Shown: piece after piece, positions 1 through 11,517 of the stretch
How positions within the stretch are numbered: position 1 is the first letter of the stretch
Layout: every line of letters begins with the position of its first letter
DNA from: Chondrosia reniformis
Taxonomy: Eukaryota > Porifera > Demospongiae > Chondrillida > Chondrillidae
Direction of reading: 5' to 3'
Length of the DNA: 64,000 nt
Assembly: GCA_947172415.1 (NCBI GenBank)
Contig: OX359195.1
Location: 2,604,001 to 2,668,000, forward strand
The notes under the pieces: model-generated
Seen by the model: only the letters and a program-made list of their open reading frames with translations
What the model was told of the DNA's origin: nothing
Database searches by the model: none
Made by a program: the position numbers and the translations under genes

Positions 1-77
1 CTATTGTCTATTTCCATCAACTGACTGTTGTTGGACTACTACTTTATCTGCCTCTTAATACTATAACTTTACTGTAG

Positions 78-389
78 GTATGGCTTCCACAGAGATATCT
101 CCCAGAGAAGTGAGGCAGTTCCTTCAGAAGTCTCTCCATCCAGCCCTCGAGTGGTGTGACGTGAGAAGAGTGGCAGATCACCTGAGAGCAGCTAATGTTA
201 TCTCAGCTGACGAGTGTGAGACTCTGAGGGACCATCAGAAGTGGGAGGATGCTAACATGTTCCTGTACAGTCTCCTTGAAGGAGATCCTTGTTGTGACAA
301 ACTGGAGGCTCTCTGTGATGCACTACAGAAGGACACTACTCACAGAGGTCACAGGAGACTGGCTGAACTGGTGAAACAGTTCCTACCAG
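78..389 (+). CDS. CARD-like exon, type A (NLR-1)
   Basis: Encodes about 104 residues beginning MASTEISPREV, a helical death-fold module of CARD type: conserved 'AANVISADECETLR' segment, then 'FLYSLLEGD' and a C-terminal helix with HRRLAELV. The acceptor AG is at 76-77 and ATG at 80; the donor GT follows position 389 (CCAG|GTCAGT), phase 1. Near-identical exons start NLR-2 (14275) and NLR-4 (52087). Here no repeat exon or DEATH exon follows; the next coding exon is a second, divergent CARD-like exon. CARD assignment is from pattern, not from a profile search. Confidence 0.8.
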
Positions 390-666
390 GTCAGTAAACC
401 TTCTTGAATGATATATATGTTAAATCACAGTGTTTCAGCATATTGTACGTATATATATAAGAATTGACAATCCAGTAATAACGATTTAAGGAGTGGCAAT
501 CCGTTAACAATTAGTCTTATAGTCTCAAATTACTCCAGAATGTTTGGAACATCCTTTTAATCACTTCTGTAGAAGACTCTGTTCCACTTCTAAAGAAATC
601 AAAGTAAATTAAAATAATTATAAGTACAATAGAATGTAGCAGTGAAGCAGAGAAGACTTAATACAA

Positions 667-1033
667 ATTTGCTCGAATAGACGCCGCACCCCGTTTAGTG
701 GCTGCCCTCGAATAGACGCCGCACCCCGTTTAGTGGCTGCCCTCGAATTGGCGCGCACTTAATGACATTCATAATTTTCAGGGGTCCATGGTGAAGACAG
801 CTGCAAGTGCAAAGATACGGCACGAAGGACTGGGAATGGCCACTGCCACGATAGAGAAGAAGAGGACATTTGACGCCGCATTGAAAGCTGAAGGTTATTG
901 ACTATGCCTCGCAATATAGTAACAGAGCGGCTGCCCCAAAACGGACAGTAACGAATGGTAGCCGGCCTCGAATAGACGCCGTATGATTTCGGGACTGAAA
1001 ATAATTGTAGCCGCGGCTTCCATTTGAGCAAAT
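667..1033. mobile_element. Short TIR element with 35-bp tandem repeats
   Basis: An imperfect terminal inverted repeat brackets about 367 bp: the left end reads ATTTGCTCGAATAGACGCCGC-like and the right end is its complement (GCGGCTTCCATTTGAGCAAAT). Inside, a 35-bp unit starting CGAATAGACGCC is repeated at 674 and 709, and a related copy occurs near 970. It lies in the NLR-1 intron between the two CARD exons. No transposase is encoded, so it is probably a non-autonomous DNA element. The rest of this intron (390-1495) shows nothing else recognisable. Confidence 0.5.
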
Positions 1034-1495
1034 ACGTATGTGCATATACATACTAGTCAGCCTTTAATTAAGCTTTTATATTATTAATTAGTCTGCAAGA
1101 GGAGACTGTTACCAGTAAATATCAATTTACTATATCCTGTGTTGCTTAGCAACTGTGTTAAGGTGTTATGTAACACAGGTTATAATGTATTGAAAATAAG
1201 GTCCATTGATAAGTAAGTTCACATTTTTTCCCCAAAATCAGGAACTCATACATTAGCAACATACAAGGACAAAATTTTCACCTGACAGATGTAAATAATG
1301 CTTGGGTGAAAACAGTCCCAAATTGTATCTAATAAAAAATGTCTAAAATCCAAATTTCCCAGGGAAGCATGCCAGACCAGTTTGTTACATGCCATGTACT
1401 CGCATACATACTTGCCCAACCCAATAATCCATCAAAGGTTGAAAGAAACCCTGCATGCACAGCATGAACTAATTTATATTTATCTCCTATATTAG

Positions 1496-1810
1496 TTTCC
1501 ATGGCTACCAGAAAGATACCATCTAAAGATATTGAAAGATTCATTAAAGAGACTCTTTATCCAGTTCTCAAGAGATGTGATGTGAAACGAGTATCTGCTG
1601 ACTTGAGAGCAGCTAATGTCATTTCAGTTGGAGAGTTCCAGAGACTTCAAGCTTGTCCCCAGTTGGAGGATGCTAACAGGTTCCTGTACAGTCTCTTGGA
1701 TGGAGACCCTTCTACAAGGAAACTTGGAACTCTCTCTGCAGCACTGAAGGATGACACTACACATGACGAACATCAAGAACTAGCTCAACTGATTGACCAG
1801 TTTCTACAAG
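1496..1810 (+). CDS. CARD-like exon, type B (NLR-1)
   Basis: Encodes a CARD-like domain starting MATRKIPSKDIERF at ATG 1501, with the family-typical 'LRAANVISVGEFQRL' and 'FLYSLLDGDP' segments. It is clearly homologous to type A but diverged along its length. Acceptor AG at 1494-1495; donor after CAAG at 1810 (GTGAGG); 315 nt, phase 1 on both sides, so it can be added or skipped without frame change. Its nearest relative is the exon at 36630-36914 of NLR-3. ATG 1501 could also serve as the translation start if exon 78-389 is not used. Confidence 0.78.
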
Positions 1811-1929
1811 GTGAGGATATAGCTGTGGGTGTGGTCATTTATATATCAAATAACAATCTTTGTCCTGAACCCATTTATTAACTACAAGTGTTTTAGTGTT
1901 ACGTATACTGTACTGATTAAAGATTTCTA

Positions 1930-2530
1930 GCCACTAGATCGCGTTTAGACTGCAGACGATGCGCAGCACTCTTGCGGACATCGTACGAGCACCGTGCAGA
2001 CATCACTAATTTAAACCTAATTTTACAAATTCTATATGCCTAACATTGCACCTAAGAATCATAGTCTACTATACTGTGAGAAGTTATCTCTGAAATGCCT
2101 CAAAAACCGAACGAAATTGCTGTGAAATGGTTGGAATCGAAGGATGCTGGGAAAACACATCGAGTAAATGTTAAGCATATTGTAGGAAAGCGTGAGGATA
2201 TTCAAGAAGAAGCCGAGATCGTCGTAAAACTCAATACACGACGAAATTGTGGAAAGGTTGTCGATCTTCTCGATTTCGTTCCCCCTAGGAAGCCATTGCT
2301 GTGAAAGATGATACATTTTCTCCATCGATCCACAAAAGAATGATTCGCTCTCTGAAATAGGAGGATAACGTAGACATTGCCGACTCGATACCGCTTTAAA
2401 CTTTGCTTCTATGATAGCGGCGAGGTGTTAGATAATGTGTAAAATGTAACTATTACTGTTAATTACATATTATGGTGACGATTTTCTTTATGTCCGTGCG
2501 AGTATCGTACGAGCATCATTCGGTTAATGC
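1930..2530. other. Insertion in NLR-1 intron containing a 69-codon ORF
   Basis: Compared with the equivalent intron of NLR-3 (36915-37115), this intron is about 760 bp longer. The extra sequence includes an open frame at 2095-2304 (+), beginning MPQKPNEIAVKWLESK and rich in K and V, with no recognisable domain. Related motifs with 'ATCGTACGAGCA' occur on both sides (near 1979 and 2506), suggesting the borders of an inserted element. Probably a mobile-element remnant; the ORF may be a chance or degraded frame. Confidence 0.35.
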
Positions 2531-2770
2531 ATGCTAACTCCGTGTTACACGGCAAGAAAGTTTTATTCGCTACTGTATATTGATAATGTACATATACAAT
2601 TAATGTACGTACGAATTATAATCTTCAGAAAGATTTATTATTACTATTATCCATGCCAAAAATATCATAAACCAGAAGTATTCTCCATTCATTCTCATCT
2701 CACAATATATATTTTATTATTGTTTTACATGTCTCAATCACTTTCTGTTCTGCTGCTATTGTGTTTGTAG

Positions 2771-2832
2771 GTCCATCCACCAGTCAGTCCAAAGATCCAA
2801 CGACTACAGACACAAACCAGACCTCTGACATT
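2771..2832 (+). CDS. Linker exon between CARD and NACHT (NLR-1)
   Basis: A small 62-nt exon rich in Ser, Thr, Pro and Asp (GPSTSQSKDPTTTDTNQTSD). Acceptor TTTGTAG before 2771 and donor GTACGT after 2832. It takes phase 1 and returns phase 0. The equivalent in NLR-3 is 37116-37180. It probably forms a flexible linker. Confidence 0.7.
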
Positions 2833-2965
2833 GTACGTTTACATGTACCTATTAATTAGTTTGTTACACATGGTATGTATGTAACTTATAATTATTATAT
2901 GTCACCAAAACAGAAGAATTTCTTGTTTACATTACATACATTTTTATATCTGTAATACTTTATAG

Positions 2966-4580
2966 GAGAAAGCCATTGAGAGCCTCAAATCACTCTACAG
3001 AGGTCCCGTCATAGCTGACCACTGGCTACTGAAACTAGCTGAGATGGGATTTGTTAGACTTCACTTGGTCAATCCCTCTGATCTGAAACCAAGAAGAGCA
3101 AAAGATGCTGCAGCTGTGAAACTTGCCTTTTCCACACCACACAGAAGGGAACCTTTCAAGGGTGAACCAATCGACCTGCAGGAGATCTTGGAGTATGAGC
3201 CTGTGCGACCTCCAAGGAAACGCATCCTGCTAGAAGGAGAGCCTGGTATAGGCAAGTCCACTCTGACCAAACAGCTGTGCTACAAGTTTGCTAAGGGTAC
3301 ATTTGCCAGTGGTCTTCCTTCCGATACCACACTGAGTGTAGAGGACCTAGTTTGTAGCTGTACCAGTGATGTTGGGGCAAGTCTTGATGAAGAAGATGTG
3401 TCCACTTTGAGTCAGTACATCACAGCCAACAAGGGAAAGGACACACTGTTCATCATGGATGGCTACGATGAATTCCCTGAAGAGCTACAGGAGAGATCTC
3501 TGGTTGCAGACATTTTAAATGGCAAGACCCTCCCACAGTCATCCTTCATCATCACATCCCGACCACGAGCATCAGCCCCTCTACACGACAAGATAGACAG
3601 ACGCATCGAGGTGAGTGGATTTGGAGAGGAAGAGATTGAGCAGTTCATAAGAAAGTACTACGGAGAGTCATCTAGTTCTGTAGCTGATGCTCTACTAGCA
3701 ATGCTGAACTCTACCATGCCTCGAATCAAAGCCATGTGCTTCATCCCTCTAATCCTGCTGATGACATGTTATGTCAATGATGTCCTTGATGCCCCTCCCG
3801 ATACAATCAGTGATCTATTTAAAAGCATCATCTGCCTCACTGTGAAGCGACACTTTGAGAAGAATGGAGTGAAAATGGAAATATGCAGTTTTGAGGATGT
3901 CCTGCAACTCTGTCCCCGTTTGATCAAACTGAGTCGACTTGCCTTGGATGGTGTGCTGAAAGATGACATCGTTTTTCACAATCTGAAGCTGTCAGAAGAT
4001 GATCATTTTGGTCTGATGAACTGCATCTCTTATCGAAGTGCCTTTGGTGGAGTCACTGGATCGTACCACTTTCTTCACAGAACAGTTCAAGAGTTTCTTG
4101 CAGCTTGTGCAGTCAAGCAGTTATCTGCCGAGGAACAGGGAAAGGTCTGGAAAGAGAGACTTGTTCTTGGGTACAACAAGAGAAGACAGTTTGTCTTGTC
4201 AGATTCCGACTACGAGATGCCATTCCTTTTCTTCTGCGGCATTTGAGGACTAGAGAATGATGCTGTGAGAGACCTCTTGTTTGAGCTTCTTGCCAATGAT
4301 TGCAGCTTTGTTAGAGGAACCCCTTTCCCTGAGATTGCTACAGCAGTAGCAGAGAGCAGAAATGAAGAGCTGTGTCAAAGGTTCATGGGGTGTTGCAGTA
4401 GAGCTGACATTGATGATCTCAGTCCCTATCAGCTCAACAGTTTAGCTTACCTGATGACCATCAGCAGACACATCAAACGACTTTCAGTTAATAATCAAAC
4501 TGATGCATATGATTCCATTGATTCCTTTTTTAAGCAAATATCTGGAAAAGTGACATGTTTGGAAGAAGTCACAATTACAA
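2966..4580 (+). pseudogene. NACHT exon with premature TGA and 33-bp deletion (NLR-1)
   Basis: One large exon codes the whole NACHT module: Walker A GEPGIGKST, extended Walker B LFIMDGYDEFP, sensor ITSRPRAS and the helical region after it. The frame runs from 2966; TGA at 4244-4246 is codon 427 of the exon, where NLR-2, NLR-3 and NLR-4 read GGA or GTG-GGA in the 'FFCGI' context. The frame continues open after the stop to 4580. Residues EYKLVIRVVLR, the strand after the Walker A helix, are missing from between FAS and GLPSD, which would probably disturb the nucleotide-binding core even if the stop were read through. Confidence 0.85.
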
Positions 4581-4774
4581 GTGAGTTGATATTGTAAGTT
4601 CAGATGTGTGAAGAAAACACTTTTGTAGACTGTTGACATGTTATATATAGAAGAAGTTACAAAATAATAGATCCAGTACAGTGTGTATTGATTGCTAATA
4701 CCTTAAGCTTGTGATTATCTTTGAAGTGTGAATATTCAACTTGACTGATGACACTCATCACTTTCCTTCTATAG

Positions 4775-7700
4775 CTTCCTCAATGAGTCAGCAAGAGTCT
4801 GTTGTACTTCAAGACTTTCTAAAGTTGCAAAGTTCACTAAATAAATTGACCCTACAAGAGGATAAATGGGTATGTTTGCGGTCCAACCCAGAAGTGTAGT
4901 TTCATGGCTTCTTTAATTGTGTTCTAAATGTTTACCAAACTTATATAAAGTACATTTAAACTTATATATGTATGTAATATACTGTACTGTTTAATATACG
5001 TTTTACATCTGTACAGGAACCTGAACCTGAAGTGAGAGAACATTATATTTCAGCGATGTCTGACATTGTTTCATTTCATTCAAAGAGACTTGAACACCTT
5101 GCGATATGTTTCGATAGTGAGTCATGTCAACTGTGTCAATGGAATTTAATATCTTCTTGTTGGTTTTGTGTGAATATCATTGAGAGTGAACATCTAAATA
5201 GTCACATGTGACAGTCACTAGTGTGTGTGCATACTGCACAAGTCTGAGTAACTTGTGTTGTCATTCACTGCACAAGTCATGAGTTGTGAATTTGCTAACT
5301 TTAAATGATACCACAAACTATATCCTTTCTTGTTGCTATGTAGATGATGAGAAGGTGCAGGCAAGTGAGATAATGAGCTCAGTAGTTACTTGTCGTCAGT
5401 TGAAATCTCTTAGTCTGGAGAGTGTCAAATTTACACATGATGACTTAAAGGTCTTACTTGACAACCTACCACAATTGGTTACCATGGAGATGGAGATATG
5501 TGACTATGAAGGTGGTGCTATTGATGCCAGTGTCAATGTGAGCTGTGGAATACATACAAGTGTAAAGAACAGTAAAACCTCTATACAGCTAATATTTTAG
5601 TTGGGAATGTTAATCTTTATGGACAGGTATTTAGTCTATTAATAGTGAATATTGTATTATCCAGCTATATAGTGTATCATGTAAGTGATACAAACTAGTG
5701 AATGCAGCTATGGGACAACTCTATAGTCAGCTGCAGCTGTAGTCACTACATGTGATTGGTTGCTGGTCACATGAGATCTCACTGTATGACAGTGAGATGT
5801 ATGCAGTGTTAAGTGTGAATGTTGAGATATGTCTTTATGTGTAGTAATTCTCTTTTTAGATAGGTACTTGTATATATTGTTATTCTTGAGTGATCCATCA
5901 ATGTCTTTATACTCTAGTGCGTTAGGAGGCACCCCAGTCTGGAAGATGTGACATTAGATAGGAAGTGTAGTATGAATTTGATTATAGTGTTTATGTTTGG
6001 TATCAAAGACAAACTAAACATGAAGAAAGTAAATGTTGACTTTGTTGAATGCTCATGTAAGTGTATTGTTATCAAAATATTCAAGTCTATTGAATGTTTT
6101 TATACATTTTGGGTGAATATTGTAGTAAAGTAGTTATAACTTGTTAACTTGTCCATATGAGGTCTAGTCCTGATAAACTGGTGGAGTGTGATTGTACGTA
6201 GTATATTTTGTAACTTTTTGTAGATGCTGATGTAGAGTTACTACCATGTGTTGTGAGTTGTATGAAGAAGAGCTCACTAAAGACACTTTGTCTCAGGGAG
6301 ATGGAAGGAGTGCCACAATGTTGTGAAATGTTTGACTGTCTTAGAAGCAGTGAAATAGAAGAGTTTGAGTTTGAACTGAATTTCTTTACTTCATTACCTG
6401 TGAGTGTGATGATGACAATATATAGAATATCATCTTCTCCACTTCACTCTCCCCATTCACCACTCTGGCCCATACACACCTAACACTATATCTCCTCATA
6501 GCTATATAGCCCTTGTATGTGTATCTGAAATGAGTTCCAAGTGTATGTAGACAGGATCTGTGAAAGGCTGTGCAGAAGCTACTGACTAGTATTGCTTCTC
6601 AAGTATACGGACATAACTAACGTATCTTTAGAGGGTTCACTGGTTACTCCTGTTTGATTGATAATGTGTAGCAGTCTTATGGCTATCCCATAGTTGGTCC
6701 AAATAATGTTCTTATACCAAAGTTATGTAATTTTTAAGTGTTCATTTGAGAAGAGAGAGGTATCTTGTGTGGTGCAAATTAGTTCAAATGGTCAATCCTT
6801 CTGACCAGTCAAATCCATTTGATTATTAGAGAGTGCTCTGCTCATTCACTGTTCTCTCAGATCAACTGCTATGTATAGAGACTGGAAGTGCTGTCTCATT
6901 TCCATGTAGTTATTCCATCCACACAATGTTTACATCATGTCAGTTAACCTTGTTCTGAGCAGAAGACATTTTATTGTTATATCCACTCAATTGTCATGTC
7001 AGTTAACCTTGTTCTGAGCAGAAGACATTTTATTGTTATATCCACTCAATTGTGATGTGATATTTCAGTTGACACTTTTGTATAATGTATTCTCATGTGT
7101 ATATCACATCTCTCTTATGTGTGGTGTATACAGGAAGGTCTCACTGATCTTGTTGAATGTGGAGTTGGACAGTGCAGGACACTTAGGAAGGTCACCATGG
7201 GAGCTGGTAGTCATCAAACACTGACCTCCAGTATATTGAAGGGAATGATCCAGAATTCTTCATTGGAACAAGTTGAACTGATAGAATGTAACTTTAAAGG
7301 TAGGTTTTATAACTATATGTACAGAATGTATTGCCTATGGACTTAATAAGTTTCATCAACTATGAGGATCATGTACTCTATACAGTCATCTCAATAGAAT
7401 TGTTGTGTTCAGTAAAGTGTCCCTTTCAAGTGATTAGTAGCCAATGTATAGCCTCTCTCTGCAACATTTCAAACTATTACATAAACATTTAATATAAATT
7501 CGCAGTGTGTTAATGTACTATAATCTGATTGGTTCCTTCAAATGATAGGAAATGGAGCATTACTATGGAAACTACTACAAAGTGGATTAAAGAGTGTTAC
7601 AATTGGTGACTCCTATAACATCATTATGAGAGACTGTTACAACATCACACCGAGGGTCATTGCTAGTGCTATTGGATGTCTACGTGACAACACTACATTG

Positions 7701-8381
7701 AAAGAACTCACCATCTGGACTATATCAATTCAGTCTGAGGTACACTTGACTGCCTATCACTAGTCAATATTACTTTCACTTAGTTATTAAAGGTATATCC
7801 AGTCTGCTTATTACAAAGTTTAGGTTTATTTGACTAGCTTGTTCCAGTCTATGGCCTCTGAGTGTTTTAGATTAGGTAATCACTTCATATTGTAGTACAT
7901 GTATTTAATTGTACTGGATACAATTGTACAGAATATCCAGGAAGTCACTGAAGAAGATGTCTTGACATCAGTTGAACAAGCTGTCAAGGAGAACACTACA
8001 CTAGAGAGGTTGGAAGTGAATAGTGAACAGAGGAAAATGAAATGGAGGAATGTTGCAGAGAGCATTCTAAAGGGAGCAGCAGCCAATCAGAATCTCAGAG
8101 AGTTGAAACTGGTGATGAATGGGGGATACAAAGAATATGCTCCTAAACAGGAAGTGATTGATAATGTAAGAAAGGTCAACCAGAAATTGAGACTCATGGT
8201 TGGCTTTGGTAAGTGAATGTCATACGTAGGTAGTTTGGTTAACAGTAGATTTACTAATTTCAATCCAAATAGTGTCACATGTGGACTGTGTTATTTATAG
8301 GAATACATTATATCATGTAACTTGTGAATATGTAATTCTTCTCTTTTTGTTACAGGGCCATTTAATAAATCTTACTTGTGA
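4775..8381 (+). CDS. LRR exons of NLR-1
   Basis: Nine small exons: 4775-4869, 5017-5116, 5344-5537, 5918-6056, 6224-6399, 7134-7299, 7549-7739, 7941-8208 and terminal 8356-8381 (TGA 8379-8381). They carry leucine-rich repeat patterns of ribonuclease-inhibitor type, such as LKSLSLESVKF, LKTLCLREM, LEQVELIECNF and LRELKLVM. All are open and have GT-AG borders. The stop in the NACHT exon lies upstream, so they are probably untranslated in the present allele. Introns are 150-730 bp with no other gene. Confidence 0.75.
6941..7058 (+). repeat. 59-bp tandem duplication in an LRR intron
   Basis: The 59-bp sequence beginning CAGTTAACCTTGTTCTGAGC at 6941 is repeated at 7000. The other NLR copies hold one copy at the matching intron position, so this duplication is private to NLR-1. 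Confidence 0.85.
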
Positions 8382-8534
8382 AACAGATTGTTATTCTTTA
8401 AAACTGTTATTGTTTGAACTCCTGACCTATTAATCTTTTGTTTGAAACTATTATTTGTATAAGATATCAATAATTACCAGAGAAGAGAGTTGTAAAGAGA
8501 AATGATATATAGGTCTGCTATTTAGTAATTTTCC

Positions 8535-8590
8535 CTCAGTCTCCTAGCAACCAGTCACATATGGGTGGAGTCTACCTTCTAGGGGGAATG
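8535..8590 (+). repeat. Single unit of the 54-bp NLR-tail minisatellite
   Basis: One copy of the sequence CTCCTAGCAACCAGTCACAT followed by ATGGGTGGAGTC lies just after the NLR-1 3' end. The same unit is amplified about five times after NLR-3 (42850-43160). It marks the shared junction between an NLR tail and a downstream FNBP4 fragment. Confidence 0.6.
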
Positions 8591-8758
8591 TTCCATTGTA
8601 TGGAAGTCAGCTCACTTTAAGATACATGTACATAATGTCATCTGAAGAGATGGAGGCAGAGCAGAGCACGTACAGAGAACACTTTAAATGCATCTCTCAT
8701 TGGAGTCTAAGATCAGCTTTTGATCTGAAAGTCTGTCTTTACTTGATATAGCTTATAC

Positions 8759-10684
8759 CTGGTGGAGGTGTGGTCTCTCTTGAGTGGGAGGTGTATACAT
8801 TCTTCTGGCTTTTGATTGGAGTCTGTTCCTCAGTAGCTTCTCTTCCCTGTCCTATGGCCCCGCCCCCTGTGACATCATCAGAGGGAAAGTCCCATGAAGC
8901 CTTATCAGTGACAGCATTATAGTAGTAATACCTTTCAAAATCACTACATTACAATGGAAGAAGCGATATTGTGTCACTAGAGGAACTGAATAGAGTTTAG
9001 TACAAAAGCACTGAAAAGCATATAGAAATGTTCAATGATTGCAACTACATAGAATATATGAAAATATTTAAATGTTAGACACACAGTTTAATAAGAAAAT
9101 ATAGATAATTCTTTGATCAGTAAAATGTACATACGTATGTTAGAAGATAACAATTTGAAATACTCATTACCATAGCAACTCACACCTCCTAACTGACTAC
9201 ATCAAACTTGTTCTGCCATGAGAAAATCCCTATAATCAAATTTCCCTCTGGTATACTGTACGAGATACGTCTCTAGGGAGACTAGCGTGAGCCACACTTT
9301 CAGAGGCTTAGTTTCAAAGGTATATTACAGCACAGTTTGTCACTTTAAATGTCATATGATTATCATGTGATCTGAAGTGGGTATACCAAATGCATAAAGC
9401 ACCCACCTATCTCAAACAAAAGTCAATCCAGTTGGAGCTACTTGAGTCTCATATTCTTTCAGGGCAAGGGTAGTTTCCTCTAATTTCTGCAAGAGATATT
9501 GTGTTGGTAACACCCCCTCTCTCCAATCATTGACTCTTACCTGTAAACTGAGATGCTACCTGACAATAGTGGAGAAGAGCAGTGCAATGCACATATTATA
9601 TGTACAAACCTCAACCTTGATTAATTCTATAATAAGCGGATGTGTTCCCATGGTAACAGCTCCTAATAGGGCTAGCCTCTTTAAAATCATTTTACAAGTG
9701 AGCTCTGTAGTCTCCTAATACAGTAGAGAGGAAAAACACAAAAGAAGCAATTGCTAGGAAACTTATAACCATCTTTATTCTTTTGAACATTTCGACAGAA
9801 AGTGACTGAAGAAGACGTTTAAATCTGAAAGAACTGACTGTCTCTAGACATTCAAAAGACTAAAAGACAAACCATCTCAAAGACAGTGTACATATGTATA
9901 TAGAATTACGCAATCTTATGAATCCATTACATAATGTGTACTATCTATGCATACCTTATTAAGATTAGGATTACACAAGTTCTCCTCCTCAGAACAATCT
10001 TGCAGTTGAGGCCGATTATTTCCATTGTTGGGCTTCAAGTTAGCCACTCCCTCTTTATCACCAGTCACACCCACTTCCATACCATCAACATCATCTTTAC
10101 TGCTATCATCTTTAGTAACACTTTCTTCATCTTCTAAATTGTCTGCTATTCTTGCCTTTTTAGCTAAAGGACTATCTGGACCAGCTTCTATGATTGGTTT
10201 CTGACTGGTTGGCAGTATGTCTCCGTTGCGTGGTCCCTCCTCCAGAATAGCCTCCAGTGCACTGTCAAGCATGTTAATAATGTCCGACTCGTCTGATTCT
10301 AAAGGAACATAACCCACTAAACTGACTCCATCTTGATTGGCTTCTGAATCCTCATTTCCATTTCCATTTTGTATATCCAATTTCAGAGTGATACCAGTCT
10401 TGTCAACTTCCTCAGGATCTGGAGATCAGTCTCCTCCTGTATCTCTGCCGTGCATGGGGAGGGGGAGGGGACACCTGACTCTGCCTCATCCAGGATGGTT
10501 GGGCCATACACAACTTCACCTGTATTCTCTTCACTCACACTCATATCAATGTTAGAAGTGTCCTTGTCCTGTAGGTTGGTGGGCGTGACCCCTTGTGGGA
10601 GTGTCCAGGATATATACATTGTTAGTGACAGTATTCCAGTAATAGGTATAGCCAGAGTTTAGATCAGTCTGCCATTCATCTTGA
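8759..10684 (-). pseudogene. FNBP4: Partial, broken copy of FNBP4 (both WW domains)
   Basis: Exons on the minus strand matching the main locus: 9955-10684 (WW1 and acidic region), 9610-9714, 9407-9540 and 8759-8931 (second half of WW2). WW1 reads W..DLNSGYTYYWNTVTNN, the diagnostic FNBP4 pattern. Damage seen: a 4-bp insertion in WW1 near 10610 and a 10-bp deletion near 10418, which together shift about 190 bp out of frame, and TGG to TGA at 9412-9414 in the WW2 core. It lacks both the N-terminal exons and the 3' exons. Sequence similarity to 27650-29720 is continuous through exons and introns, so this is a DNA-level duplicate, not a retrocopy. Confidence 0.8.
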
Positions 10685-11123
10685 CTGCAGGTAATAAAGA
10701 TATGCCAACCACAACTATATTAATATTCATCTTAATTAGTATACAATTGTAACGTAAGTTTTATATAGAGTTACTGAAAAAGGTCTTAGAGAAGAGTATA
10801 GAAATTTGCTGAATTAGCATATTTCATGATTCCTACATAAATTACTACCTAATATAAGACAACCACAACTATTTTTCTAAAAGATAAACAAACATAATTT
10901 CTGTATTTTTTATTAATCGTCAGATGAAATATACACACACTTAAATCCGTATCGGGAAATACTATCGAATTCAGATAAAATGAGGTCGTATCTCCTCTGA
11001 GGGACGCTGCATGAGGATAAGACAACTTTCTCACGACCTCCTCTTTCTCCAAGGAAAGCTGAGGGAGGACGCCTGTCTGTCTGTCTGTCCGTCCATCTGT
11101 ATTGTGTAGAAGAGAACTCGTAC

Positions 11124-11239
11124 CTAATGTATCCAGTCCTGCATGTGACAGCCCTACGCAATTATAGTGAACCCATCTTCCACACGCATCACAGACCACG
11201 ACATCTTCTTCTGCTTTCTCTTTACAGAAATACTTTGAT
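11124..11239 (-). pseudogene. PHD-finger exon fragment
   Basis: On the minus strand, an exon-sized segment bounded by ACCCAG and a GTACGA donor encodes YFCKEKAEEDVVVCDACGRW followed by VHYNCVGLS. The Cys-x8-Cys-x2-Cys ... His-x2-Cys arrangement with a Trp before the His is the core of a PHD finger, a zinc-binding reader usually found in chromatin proteins. Only this part of the finger is present and no partner exon was found, so it is probably a stray fragment of a gene or mobile element. Confidence 0.5.
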
Positions 11240-11517
11240 CTGGGTATCTTCTTCGTAATTGATTTATATTTCTTTGTATAGCTGTGTATATCTCTATATA
11301 GTATGGCCCTAGTATATAGCAGCGCCAAATGGCAGCCATGTTCCTTGCTGATTCCCCTTATTTAACTATAAAAATTGCCCATTGGCGTAGCACTCCATAC
11401 ATTACCTCTGTTTAACGTTAATGTTAAACATCATTTTACAAGAGTCCTCTCTTTATGCTTCAGCTCCGCTGGGTCATGTATACATGCTACGTGAGTTCTT
11501 ACATTCAATGGTCTCAC

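Larger units (their letters stand above)
78..8381 (+). pseudogene. NLR-1: CARD-CARD-NACHT-LRR receptor gene interrupted by one stop codon
   Basis: Family role: intracellular innate receptor in which NACHT oligomerises, LRRs sense or autoinhibit, and CARD-like modules signal. Exons read by aligning paralogues and checking splice sites: 78-389, 1496-1810, 2771-2832, 2966-4580, 4775-4869, 5017-5116, 5344-5537, 5918-6056, 6224-6399, 7134-7299, 7549-7739, 7941-8208, 8356-8381. From ATG 80 these sum to 3657 nt, exactly 1219 codons, so all junctions keep one frame. Two lesions are seen: TGA at 4244-4246 where the paralogues have GGA, and a 33-bp in-frame deletion at about 3312. All downstream LRR exons stay open, so the damage is recent or the stop is polymorphic. 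If translated, the product would be a CARD-NACHT protein without LRRs. The first exon could belong to a separate upstream gene, but its phase fits. Its promoter lies outside the window. Confidence 0.75.

Noticed and set aside
3061..3969. Antisense frames over the NACHT exons
   Set aside because: Shadows of the conserved sense frame; they recur at matching positions in each paralogue only because the sense exon is conserved.
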